DNA of 18,995 nt from RGIG1959 sp045540655 (GTDB lineage Bacteria > Bacillota > Clostridia > Oscillospirales > Acutalibacteraceae): positions 1-18,995 of the forward strand of contig JAZQHP010000096.1 of the NCBI GenBank assembly GCA_045540655.1, read 5' to 3'. Below, piece by piece: positions 1 to 9,200 of this stretch (positions within the stretch are counted from its first letter, which is position 1; every line of letters starts with the position of its first letter). The translations under genes and the position numbers were made by a program. The notes under the pieces are model-generated. The model did no database searches, had not been told where the DNA came from, and worked only from the letters and a program-made list of their open reading frames with translations.

Positions 1-624
1 CTTCGGATTGGTTTCCCACGGAATCGCACACAGCGCTTCCGCCACAGGCTCCCGCATCCACAGTTCGGGCGTGATGCGCAGAGTAAACCCGCAGGCGGTG
101 TCCGCCGCCCATTCGTTCATCGGTGCACGCGGTAATCCGTACATGGCCATGATCAGCATGATGACACCGCCGTGGGTGCAGATCACCGCTTCGGTTTGTC
201 CTTTACGCATCAGATCCAGGACGATGGCTTCAAAGGTGTTGGCGATGCGCTCCTGAAAGGCTTCGGGGGCTTCACCGCCGGGAATGACGCCGCTTTTGCC
301 CGCCAGCCAATCCGTGAAGGCAGGATCCTGCTTGAGCACATCGAGACTTTTGCCGTCCCATTCCCCGAAATCGCATTCGGTGAGACCTTCAACTACCTCG
401 GCAGGGCAACCGGGATACAGCACCTCCAACGTCTGGCGGCATCGCGTCAGCGGCGCGGTGAAATAGCGCGCACCCGTCGGATAGGTGAATACCTGCTTTT
501 TCGCCAACAGATCCGCAAACCCTTCCGCCGACAGCGGCAGATCAGTGCGTCCGCCGATATACAAATGCTGTTCGTTGGCATCGGTCATGCCGTGCCGAAT
601 AAGGTGAATCTTATATGTTTTCAA
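1..624 (-). CDS. Histidine phosphatase family protein (phosphoglycerate-mutase-like), 3' end outside window
   Basis: Cytoplasmic phosphohydrolase of the histidine phosphatase superfamily; the substrate cannot be read from sequence. The 208 residues in the window carry the family signature near the N terminus (L8-I-R-H-G12, with His11 as the expected phospho-acceptor), an arginine-rich T-x-x-L-T-R-C-R-Q-T segment at about 56-65, an acidic L-T-E-C-D-F-G-E-W-D-G stretch at 81-91 (Glu83 as candidate proton donor) and the second His in T-H-G-G (His151). The D-F-G-x-W-x-G wording resembles alpha-ribazole phosphatase and GpmB-like members. The start is the TTG at 624-622: the first ATG lies after the RHG motif, and an AGGGGGAC ribosome-binding site (637-630) sits 7 bases upstream of the TTG. 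The frame is open to base 1, so the C terminus is missing. It is divergent from the XRE regulator at 719. Confidence 0.9.
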   Translation of the reverse strand, partial: MKTYKIHLIRHGMTDANEQHLYIGGRTDLPLSAEGFADLLAKKQVFTYPTGARYFTAPLTRCRQTLEVLYPGCPAEVVEGLTECDFGEWDGKSLDVLKQDPAFTDWLAGKSGVIPGGEAPEAFQERIANTFEAIVLDLMRKGQTEAVICTHGGVIMLIMAMYGLPRAPMNEWAADTACGFTLRITPELWMREPVAEALCAIPWETNPK

Positions 625-653
625 AAAAAGTCCCCCTAACCCCAAAATAACAC

Positions 654-682
654 TTTACAAAACAGATAATCGGATATATAAT
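654..682 (+). promoter_or_regulatory. Sigma-A type promoter of the XRE regulator gene
   Basis: TTTACA (654-659) and a perfect TATAAT (677-682) are separated by 17 bases, giving a near-consensus vegetative promoter. The predicted start would lie near 690, about 30 bases before the GTG codon. A second TATAAT lies at 693-698 but has no -35 hexamer at the right distance. Confidence 0.75.
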
Positions 683-718
683 GTACAGGCTGTATAATTT
701 TAAAGGAGTCGATTCATC

Positions 719-1408
719 GTGGAAAAAGCATTTCCCCGTATTATCACCCTGCTGCGCAAGGAGCGCGGTTTAAGTCAAAAAAAAGCCTCTGCCGATCTGG
801 GCATTTCGCAGGCGCTGTTGTCGCACTACGAAAAAGGCATCCGCGAATGCGGTCTCGATTTTGTTGTGAAGGTCGCCGATTATTACGGTGTGTCCTGCGA
901 TTATCTGCTGGGACGTACCGCCGATAAGTCGGGCACGACCATTTCGCTGGAGGACATCCCCGCAGGCAGCGACAGTGTACTGGCACAGAACAGCCCCGAA
1001 GCGTTGCCGGTGTTGTCCAAAAAACTGATCATCAACTCGTTGCATATTCTGTTCGACATCCTCGGACAATGCGATAACCGCGGCGTCAGTGCCGAAGCCT
1101 CGGCGATGCTGATGTTGTCGGTGTATTCGGTGTTCCGCCACATTTACGCCGCCAACCCCAAAAACCTCAAGGCGCTCTACTCCGTGCCGGACGATCAGTT
1201 CCGTCCCGCCGTGATTGCGGAGCTGGTGAAAAGCTCGGGACGGCTGACCACGCTGTGCGCGGGACGCACCGTGAAGGATTACGAACCGTTGGCGACGGAC
1301 AAAGCACCGCTGATCCTGCCCGATCATCTGTCCAGAGAGTATCCTCTCTTTGCGACCAGCCTGTTCCACCTGCTTAAAAGCGCAGAATCGTTGCTCGGAG
1401 AGCTGTAA
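719..1408 (+). CDS. XRE-family helix-turn-helix transcriptional regulator
   Basis: Predicted DNA-binding regulator of 229 residues. Residues about 7-62 form an XRE/Cro-type helix-turn-helix: a first helix with I-T-L-L-R-K-E-R-G-L-S-Q (9-20), then A-D-L-G-I-S-Q-A-L-L-S-H-Y-E-K-G (25-40) as the recognition unit, and a D-Y-Y-G-V-S-C-D-Y-L-L-G-R ending (54-66) typical of this family. The remaining ~160 residues are mostly alpha-helical in character and match no domain I can name, so the effector or partner is unknown. Translation starts at GTG 719 with AAGGAG at 703-708. Its own promoter lies at 654-682. It is divergent from the histidine phosphatase and convergent with the membrane protein gene ending at 1424; no target operon is evident. 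Autoregulation is common in the family, but no clear operator palindrome was seen. Confidence 0.88.
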   Translation: MEKAFPRIITLLRKERGLSQKKASADLGISQALLSHYEKGIRECGLDFVVKVADYYGVSCDYLLGRTADKSGTTISLEDIPAGSDSVLAQNSPEALPVLSKKLIINSLHILFDILGQCDNRGVSAEASAMLMLSVYSVFRHIYAANPKNLKALYSVPDDQFRPAVIAELVKSSGRLTTLCAGRTVKDYEPLATDKAPLILPDHLSREYPLFATSLFHLLKSAESLLGEL

Positions 1409-1422
1409 GCCCGTCGGCGGGC
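1409..1422. terminator. Small hairpin between convergent genes (possible weak terminator)
   Basis: GCCCG (1409-1413), loop TCGG, CGGGC (1418-1422) sits exactly between the stop codons of the XRE gene and the convergent membrane protein gene. The stem is only 5 bp and no T-run follows on either strand, so intrinsic termination is doubtful. Confidence 0.3.
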
Positions 1423-1423
1423 A

Positions 1424-2059
1424 TTACGCTTCCTCGTTCGCCTTCTTGGAAGGACGCTTGAACATCTGCGTCAACAGCGGCACCATCATCACCGCCGCCA
1501 CTACCCACGCCGCCAGCGCATAGGCGTTCATCACGCGCGGGATTTCGTATTCATAGGGCATATAGCCTTCGGGAACGGCAAACAGCATAAACACCGTGAC
1601 GGCGAGCGCGTTCAAAATACCGCCGCCGAACAGCATGGCGTTGTCAAAGCGGTAATCCCATTTGCTCGCCGCTACCAGTACGGGAAGCATAAACGCGGTG
1701 AAGCCCTGCAACACCTGCAGCACCAGCGTGCCGTATGCCGCCAGCAGATAGCCGGCGGTGGACGCGGGATTCTCAATCCGATAAACCACCGCAAGCAGGA
1801 TGCCGAACACCAGTACCAGTCCGGCGATGGACAGGATCGCGACGCGGACAAAGCGGCGAAGAGCGGGGATCTTATCCCACAGCGCAAACGCCACGATCAT
1901 GCCACCTACCATCAGGATGCACAGCACCGCGATGAAAAACGGCATCATATTCTGCGCAATATGCGCGAGTACCGAGAAAAAGAGCAACAACAGACTGCAT
2001 ACCAGCAGCACCACGGTGCGTTTCATCGTGGATTTGGACGTCAAAGCGGATTCTTTCAT
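1424..2059 (-). CDS. Six-helix integral membrane protein of unknown function
   Basis: A 211-residue polytopic membrane protein I cannot assign to a named family. Hydrophobic segments lie at about 14-34, 38-60, 70-93, 102-130, 143-162 and 178-199, with short charged loops and a Lys/Glu-rich C-terminal tail (K-R-P-S-K-K-A-N-E-E-A), presumably cytoplasmic. No catalytic or transport motif is visible. The ATG at 2059 was chosen because GGGAGGT (2073-2067) lies 7 bases upstream and because the longer in-frame extension would run through the promoter at 2124-2096. It is divergent from tlyA and convergent with the XRE gene, so it appears to be a single-gene unit. Confidence 0.8.
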   Translation of the reverse strand: MKESALTSKSTMKRTVVLLVCSLLLLFFSVLAHIAQNMMPFFIAVLCILMVGGMIVAFALWDKIPALRRFVRVAILSIAGLVLVFGILLAVVYRIENPASTAGYLLAAYGTLVLQVLQGFTAFMLPVLVAASKWDYRFDNAMLFGGGILNALAVTVFMLFAVPEGYMPYEYEIPRVMNAYALAAWVVAAVMMVPLLTQMFKRPSKKANEEA

Positions 2060-2095
2060 GGAGCATACCTCCCGGCTTTCAATCAATATGCATTC

Positions 2096-2124
2096 ATTAT
2101 AACGGACTTTGCCCCGTTTTGCAA
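2096..2124 (-). promoter_or_regulatory. Sigma-A type promoter of the six-helix membrane protein gene
   Basis: On the minus strand TTGCAA (2124-2119) and a perfect TATAAT (2101-2096) are spaced by 17 bases. The start of transcription would fall near 2089, about 30 bases before the ATG at 2059. Confidence 0.7.
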
Positions 2125-2128
2125 GCCA

Positions 2129-2158
2129 TTTACCGCAAACCTTTCGCAAGCGGATACT
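2129..2158 (+). promoter_or_regulatory. Possible weak promoter of tlyA
   Basis: TTTACC (2129-2134) and GATACT (2153-2158), with an 18-base spacer, each match four of six consensus positions and sit just before the tlyA ribosome-binding site. No better candidate is present in the short gap, which it shares back to back with the stronger minus-strand promoter. Confidence 0.3.
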
Positions 2159-2180
2159 ACAAATAAGGAGCGAATACAAT

Positions 2181-2978
2181 ATGGCCATTCGACTCGATCA
2201 ACTCGCGGCGGCGCAGTTCGGCGTTTCCGAGCAGGAAGCCACCGCCCTGATTATGGAAGGACGCGTGTGGATGGGACACATCCCCGCTGACAAGCCCGGC
2301 ACCACCGTAAAAGACGATACGGTGCTGACCCTGCGCGAAAAAGCCAAAAAATATGCGTCCCGCTCGGGATATAAGCTGGAGAAAGCCCTCGACGTGTTTT
2401 CACTGGACGTCAGCGGGCTTCGTGTGTGCGATATCGGCGCGTCCAACGGCGGATTCACCGACTGCCTGTTACAGCACGGCGCCGATCACGTGTGGTCGGT
2501 GGATGTGGCGTACGGTATCCTGGAATGGCATCTGCGGTGCGACGAACGCGTCACCGTGATGGAGCGCACCAATGCCCGCCGCCTGACCCGCGATATGATC
2601 GGCGAGACGGTGGATATGATCACGGCGGATGTGTCATTTATCTCGCTGACCAAGCTGTTTGCCGCGATGGACGACATCCTCAAGGAAGACGGCTGTGCGA
2701 TGACACTCATCAAGCCGCAGTTTGAAGCACCCCAAAAGGCTCTCGGCAAGAACGGTATTGTCAAGGACCGCGCCATTCTGCCGCCGCTCGTCGCATCGAT
2801 CGCGGATGCCGCCGCCGAACATCGACTGTATCTCAAAGACCTCTCCGTCTCCCCCATCCACGGACAAAACGGCAACGTCGAATATCTGGCGCTGTTCACA
2901 CGCACACCGTCGCTCGCGGCGGACGCGCGCGAAGCGCTCATTGCCGACATGATCCACTGGGAGCCCGATGAAGGATAA
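2181..2978 (+). CDS. tlyA: TlyA family 16S/23S rRNA (cytidine-2'-O)-methyltransferase
   Basis: SAM-dependent ribose 2'-O-methyltransferase of the TlyA family, acting on ribosomal RNA in the cytoplasm. The 265 residues contain an N-terminal S4-type RNA-binding domain (about 1-55), the linker Y-A-S-R-S-G-Y-K-L (58-66) and an FtsJ-type Rossmann methyltransferase. The SAM-binding loop is C-D-I-G-A-S-N-G-G-F-T-D (83-94). The K-D-K-E catalytic set of RrmJ/FtsJ-like enzymes is complete: Lys65, Asp150 (T-A-D-V-S-F-I-S), Lys178 (L-I-K-P-Q-F-E) and Glu234 (G-N-V-E-Y-L). Length fits the family. The start is ATG 2181 with AAGGAG at 2165-2170. In many Clostridia tlyA sits with isoprenoid, nadK, argR and recN genes; here it stands alone between unrelated genes and ends at a strong terminator. 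Confidence 0.95.
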   Translation: MAIRLDQLAAAQFGVSEQEATALIMEGRVWMGHIPADKPGTTVKDDTVLTLREKAKKYASRSGYKLEKALDVFSLDVSGLRVCDIGASNGGFTDCLLQHGADHVWSVDVAYGILEWHLRCDERVTVMERTNARRLTRDMIGETVDMITADVSFISLTKLFAAMDDILKEDGCAMTLIKPQFEAPQKALGKNGIVKDRAILPPLVASIADAAAEHRLYLKDLSVSPIHGQNGNVEYLALFTRTPSLAADAREALIADMIHWEPDEG

Positions 2979-2994
2979 CCTTTCGTATCGCTGG

Positions 2995-3030
2995 AAGTCC
3001 CTGTGAGCGTATCACAGGGACTTTGTTGTA
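2995..3030 (+). terminator. Rho-independent terminator after tlyA
   Basis: A perfect 12-bp stem, AAGTCCCTGTGA (2995-3006) and TCACAGGGACTT (3012-3023), with loop GCGTA, is followed by TGTTGTATTC. It begins 17 bases after the tlyA stop codon. The T-tract is imperfect, and the second hairpin at 3051-3089 gives a back-up. Confidence 0.75.
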
Positions 3031-3050
3031 TTCTCCCCTGCTCGCATGAC

Positions 3051-3089
3051 AAAAGGCACCCTTCCGCCAAGCGGAAGAGTGCCTTTTTT
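3051..3089. terminator. Bidirectional terminator between tlyA and the micropeptide/giant-protein unit
   Basis: AAAAGGCAC-C-CTTCCGC (3051-3067), loop CAA, then GCGGAAG-A-GTGCCTTTTTT (3071-3089) forms a stem of about 16 bp with one C/A mismatch. On the plus strand it ends in a run of six T; on the minus strand it ends in TTTTGTC. On the minus strand it lies 26 bases beyond the micropeptide stop codon, so it closes the giant-protein unit. Confidence 0.85.
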
Positions 3090-3115
3090 GATGTTGTTAC
3101 AGAGTCACCAATCGG

Positions 3116-3262
3116 TTACCAACCGTCGAGGCCCCATTCATCGTCGTCAACGATGTTATCGCCGGGCATCGTTGCGGTCATGCCGCCGGATTTGCTGCAG
3201 ATATCCTCGGTTTCAAACCAACGAATCAACAATTCGGGGGACTCATATTCTTGTTTTTGCAT
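3116..3262 (-). CDS. 48-residue acidic micropeptide downstream of the giant exported protein
   Basis: A short gene of 48 codons plus TAA, starting at ATG 3262, 33 bases after the stop of the giant gene and before a shared terminator. The product reads M-Q-K-Q-E-Y-E-S-P-E-L-L-I-R-W-F-E-T-E-D at 1-20, then I-C-S-K-S-G-G, a Met/Thr segment and an acidic end D-D-D-E-W-G-L-D-G-W. It has 12 acidic and 3 basic residues, one Cys (22), three Trp, and no signal peptide or membrane helix. The layout Y-E-S-P-E ... F-E-T-E-D-I-C-S-x-S-G-G ... D-D-x-E-W resembles tiny unannotated proteins I recall as recurrent in gut Clostridia; that is memory, not a search. AGAGGA (3280-3275) lies 12 bases before the ATG, rather far, so translational coupling to the upstream gene is plausible. 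Function unknown; an RiPP-type precursor is conceivable, but no maturase is nearby. Confidence 0.72.
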   Translation of the reverse strand: MQKQEYESPELLIRWFETEDICSKSGGMTATMPGDNIVDDDEWGLDGW

Positions 3263-3295
3263 AGTCACTCACTGTCCTCTCTCTTGTTGATATTG

Positions 3296-6200
3296 TCAGT
3301 TGGCTTCCGCCAGATACTCTTTGAGCACCACATTGCTGTACGCCACGTAGTAGGTGGGCGAGTCGCCGATTTGATAGATCACATACGAACGGCAGAAATA
3401 TTGCACGCGGTTACCCTTATTCTCGGTGACACGCAGGTAATACTGGTTCGTGACACTCTTGGAGGTCGCTTTGACCTGACGCACGTTGGCATGCTTCGTT
3501 TCAAAGGAACCCTCGTCGATCGACGCCGCGTCAATAGACTCCGTCTTCAGCGTCATATCCTCGCTCATATCGATCGTTTTGTACAAGTTGTTCTTGGTGT
3601 ACAGCGTACCCCAGGCAACCGCCTTCGCGTTGGGGGCGTTGCTCAGATCGAACGAGGACACGAAGATCATTTCGCGACCGCCTTCAGCCGCCTCGCTGGT
3701 GGAGGACACCATCGTCGACACCACGCCGTGCTCGGTCTGATAATCTGCTTTCGAACCGGTATCCAACGCCGTGTAGGTGAGCGTCATCGTCGCATAGACG
3801 GAGAATTGATATTCCGTCGAGTTGGTGGACATCACCGTACCGGTGGTGCCGTTGAGGTAATGCGCCGAGCGGGAGGTCGAAGCGTAATCGCTGTTCGTCG
3901 TATCCTTTGTCAGCATCCACACCGACTTGCCTGTCGTGTCCACGTTGATGGGCTTCGCCACCACGATCACATCCTGCGGCAGGTTGTAATACGTATAGGT
4001 CATACCGCTTTTGCTCTTGGTGCAGGTGATACCCTGATAGCCGTTCGACAGATCCTTAAGCTCGGTATATTTACCGTCCTTCATATCGGTCACGAGGAAG
4101 AGCTTCGCGCCGTTGAGAGTGACGGTCATCGACAGGTTTTGCGTCGTGTTCGTCGCGAGCACCGGCTCGAGATTGACATTCTTCGTCAGCACAACCTTCT
4201 GACCGGGTTTGTAAAGCGCCGTGTTGCCGGCGGTCCCCTTCACTTTCCAGCCACGGATGAACTGCGTCACGCCCTCGGCATCTTCATACTGCTTGATGTC
4301 GGGAATCGTGATCTTGAAGGATTCGTTCTCTTTTGTCTCATACTTCGCCACACGTGTGAACCACACGCGTTCCGTGCCGTCGTTGATGTAGAACTGCGCG
4401 GTGTTGGTATGGGTCGAATCGAGAGTCTTCTCCCACTTCGCGTAGAAGTAGTTGACGCCGGGCACTTCCTTGCGATGGTATTTGTAGAGGTTCTTTTCGG
4501 TGGTATCTTCTTCACCGAACAGATCGTCCTCGGTTAACCAGCCCTTGAACTCGTAACCGTACTTGAACGGCGTAATCACGTCCGGACCGGTGACCGGGTA
4601 GGTGAAGTTGGAGAAGAGCACCGTCGAGGTGATGTAGTAGCTGTTCTCGTCCACCTGCACGCCGCCCTGGATCGTGCTGTTGGAGTTTTCGTAGCGGAAC
4701 TGACCGCCCATCGCATTGTAGTAGGTCGTGTACTTAATAGGCTGAATGCCCGCACGGAGCAAGACATAGTCCTCGGTCGCATAGCGAAGCGTCAGGTTAC
4801 CCGTAACGGCTTTATCCTCGCCTTCCACGTACATGGTGTTCATCATCGAGTCGCCGACACCCGTGTACCAACGACCGTACGACCACATCATATCGTAGAT
4901 ATCATCGATGCCGTCACCGTTGCGTTCTTTATAGGTATAGAAGTCGGTGATGTCGGTGTAATCCTTGGTATTCTCTTTGCCGTCCGTACCCAGCGTCACA
5001 CCCGAATAGAACCAGATGTTCTTAAGCGCGGCGTCCGAATAGGTCTTCTTATAATAGCCCTTCGAATCCGCGGCAGAGGTTGCCGTACCGTAGCCGTCAA
5101 GCGGCTCGCCGTTGAAGTAGGTACCATCCGACAGAAGCGCACCGCGTTCAACGATCACAGGGTTGTTACGACCGTTGTCAACGGTGGTACCGTTCACCGC
5201 ACCCGTCGGGTTGTCGAGGGTCGGGAAACGCGCAGAGTAGCGGTCGCCCGTGTTGTCCATCAGATAGTAGTACTGCATCTGCGGTTTTGCCAGGCTGTTC
5301 TGAATCAGCTGTGTGGGCTCCTGATTCGACAGATAGACATAGTTGATGTAGAATTCCGCAGTTTTGCTTTCCTCGTTGTTCATATAGAACACGATCTGGT
5401 TGATCGAATCGATATGATCGAGCGACGAAAGATCCAGCGCGGCATTCATCATGGTGTCATAGGAGCGGTCATCGGGCACATCCGATCCGAAGAAGTCGTT
5501 CGACGCATCGTAATACACCCACGTGCCGTTCTGCTCCAGATACGCCTGCTGGGAAGCGGTCTGGGTAGATTTAATTGCCACCTCGATGCCGGTGACATCC
5601 TTACCGTCCTTTGTACGACCGTTGTTGGTAGTCGTCTCTTGTTCGGAAATACCGGTATCCACATTACGCACCGAATACGAATAATACAGGTATTTGTAGT
5701 TCTGCGTGTTAAACGAACGGTCGGCGGTCAGGATGAAGCTCGCCTCACGGTGAGCAGGCACCCACACACGCAGGTGACCGAGTGCGGTACGATATTCGTA
5801 CACGCCGTCCACGGATTCCGCCTTCGCACCGTTGAACAACTCGGTTTCGCGATCGTTCCACCAGCTTTGATCGTTGTCGTAATCGATGGTGACCTGTCCG
5901 GACCAGCCGCTGTTGGAGTTCTCTTTAATGTGGGAGCCCAGCTTCGTCGTCGTAGATTTGTAGGTCGTATTGGTAATATTGCCGCTGCTGTCCACCGTAT
6001 ACTGACCGTCGGTCTCTTCGTCGTGTTTATGATAGAACACATCGTTGATAATGTTCATGCTGTCGACCAGCTTGACCTTCTGGCTGTAATCGTTCGACGT
6101 GCTCTTGTCCTTGACAGCCATTTTATCCAACCACGGCGTATCCTCCTGCAAAATCTCCAGGCGATTCAGATTGATGGTGCCGGGATTGTATTCTTTGCGT

Positions 6201-9200
6201 TGCACATACACCGACACGCCCACGATCTCATACACGTAACGCGGCGCCTTGTTCGGCTCATCCAATACTGCATACGAGGGATCATCCGGATTGTCCGCGC
6301 CACCTTCACCGGTATCATAGTTGCCTGTCCAGTATTCCTGATTCACCGTCAACAGATTTTCCAACGAGATGTAGCCGGTGCCGTCGGCATAGGTGCCGAG
6401 ACCTTCCGTCTTCAGCAAACCGTTGTTACCGTCCAGATACAGCAGCATGGTATCTTCGTATTTAGCCTTGTCCTTAAGCTCCACCGCATTGCCGTTCACT
6501 TCTTGATAACGCGCGCTTTTCTTGACAATGGACAGCGCCAGCGTAAAATGACCGCCCGCGTTTTCGACACCCAGATCATAGTACAGAACAGGGTAGCCGT
6601 TTTGGGTACCGCCGCGATGGAGACGGATCGGCTCCTTCAGCGTACGGGACATACCAAATCCGTAAAACTGTCCGCCGTTTACGGTTTTAGAGCGCAACTC
6701 CAGCTCGGTGCTGTCATCCGTAACAAGCCAGTTCTGGTCTGCCGCATGCGTTGCCGAATAGTGTCCTGCGTCACGATTGTAGTTACCAAACGCCAGCATC
6801 GTGCGCTGATAATAGCCGTCGGCATCATAAATATCATCCGCCGTAATAGCGTAGTTCTCTTTAGCATAATCGTTTTCACCGTTGGTAAAATGGATGTCAC
6901 CGCCGGTATTGAAGGACGACAAATGCCAGTTGGCACCGAGGTGGTTGATAACGGCAGATTTGATGGAATCGTAGTTGGGGTAATCTTCAACCGTCTTGCC
7001 GCCGTATTTCTCGCTGGAAAGATCGATAAACGGGTTGGCTTTGTTGCGTCCGCCTGCTTCGCCGGTCTGCCACCAATTGCCGCCGATACCGCCGTTGGTC
7101 ATATCAAACCAGCCCCATTCCGCCGTACCGCCTTTGGTCATAACGCCGGTCAGACCCCACCGTTTGCCGCTGTTATCGTTGATAGACGCGTACAGAACCA
7201 CATCTCTATCCTGTCGGATGGTGCCGTAGCGTTCGGTGCCGGTGGTGCTGGGTCCGGAGTAAATCGGGACCCACTCGGTAAAGCGAAGGTTCGTGCCGTA
7301 GATCGGGTTGATCGCCGCGTTATCCGTGGATGCATAATCCCCGTGACCGTTAACCTGCTCCATATCGAGCAGGTCGTAAATCGTGTAGTAGCTGTCCTCC
7401 AGATACGGACCGTAACCGGCAGCGCTGTCGGTTTGCGTACCTTTGATGGTGCCGGACTCCGTGTAGTCATGCGTTTCGACTGCAGGATCCGTGGATGCGC
7501 CCGCTTTGAGCGTCGCTTCCATTTCGGGGAGCTCGTTTTCGACATTGGTCACCGGCTGCGAGCCCGTGCCGCCGTCGTAGGCGCTGACGATGGCGCCCGA
7601 GGTCGAATACATGTTCAGACCCGCGGAGTTACCGTCGCCCTTCATGTTCTGCACGGTGATCTTCGAGCCGACCGGCATCGCAAAACGCAGAGACGAAATG
7701 TAGACGTAACCGATCAGATCGTCGGTGATGTTGCAGCTCTTTTTGGCCGCTTGCACCGTTTTGTCATACATATACGGCGAACGCAGAATATCGTACCACG
7801 ACTCGGTGTCGTTGTACTCCTTCTCCAGAAGCGCCATCGTATAGGTGTAATGCGCCGTCACATCGGTGGGCGCCGTGTCGATCTCATGACCGTCCGCGTC
7901 ATACCACTTGCCGGTATCGGGATCATTCGTGTACTTCGTGGTGCTGTCGCTGCCGATGTACAAGAACGAGCCCCAGGAGTTTCTCGTATGCTCACGGGTG
8001 TAGTATACGTTGTTGCTGTCCTTGTAATACTCAGTGCCGTTCGCATCGGTGTAGAGCGCGTAGCCGTCGACCGTCTTGTTCTGCGAAGTCAGACCAAAGA
8101 CGGTGCCGAGGTCCGCCGCCGAATACGTATACTGTGCCGCCAGCGAGTTAACATCGATGTCCGATGCAATGCCGGACGTATTGTACAATACTTTGTTCGC
8201 AGCATCGTAATAATAGGTGTCGCCGGTGAGCGACTTGTACTCGAGATAGCCCGCCGCGTTGGTGTTCTGCTTACGGGTAAAGACCTTGTTGTCTTTGACG
8301 AAATAGTTGGTGCCTCTATAAGAATACACCACATAACCGTCCTCGACCAGCTGTGTATTGTAGATGGTGGAGTGACCGAGCGTCGAGTCAATCTCCATCA
8401 TAAAGTAGTTCTGGCTGGTGTCCACATGGTAGTAGGAATTGTCCTGACCGAACATCGCCAGCAGGTCTTCGTTGCGGAAACGACCGCCGAAAGTATTCTT
8501 CGCGTGACCCGCACCGTGAGAGCCGGAGGCATTGCCCCAGAACGCTAAGCTCGGGTAGAACTCGCCGCCGTTGGTAGCATCCGCCCCTTGCTCAACGGTC
8601 ACGACCATCGACAGGCGGCGGGAGTTGCCAAGCACGTTGACCCATTTGCGGATCGGGATCGTGACCATGACGTAATAGCTTTTGGCATCCTGGTTGTACT
8701 CCGCTTCGAGTCGCTGTACCTGTCCGTTCTCGTCCACAAACTGCCAGATCATGGATTTTCCATCCAGGAACGCCTGCTCGTAGGACGCCTCATACAGACC
8801 CGTATCGGCATCGCGGTCAATCAGGTCCTTGGCGATAAGCTCACCACCGTACTTACCGTGGGTGTCGACGGTGATGGTCTGGGGATTGTTCGGGGTATTG
8901 GTGATGGTCACCGTTTCACCGTTTTCCCAACCGCTCGTATACGCACGCTCGGTGGTGGTGTTCGTCTTATAGTCCGAGACAAAGCCGCTCAGATTGGTGT
9001 TGGCTTCGGTGTTCGACTTGGAGGAATCCTGCGCATACATCCAGGCAAAGCCGTTCACCTCGGAGCCGTTCGTGGTCTGCGGGGTGTACACCGTGCTCTG
9101 ACCGGGGCCGAAGTAGAGATAGTTGATACGCGCGGCGCTGTCGGTCGCACCCGCCGCCGTCTTCGTATCCACGCGCACCTGTGCAATCTTATACTGCACA

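Noticed and set aside
172..639. 155-codon plus-strand open frame opposite the histidine phosphatase
   Set aside because: The minus strand shows the RHG and THGG catalytic motifs and a well-spaced ribosome-binding site; the plus frame has neither domain nor ribosome-binding site.
2059..2188. N-terminal extension of the six-helix membrane protein by 43 residues
   Set aside because: The extension would cross its own promoter and overlap the tlyA start region; ATG 2059 has a well-placed GGGAGG site.
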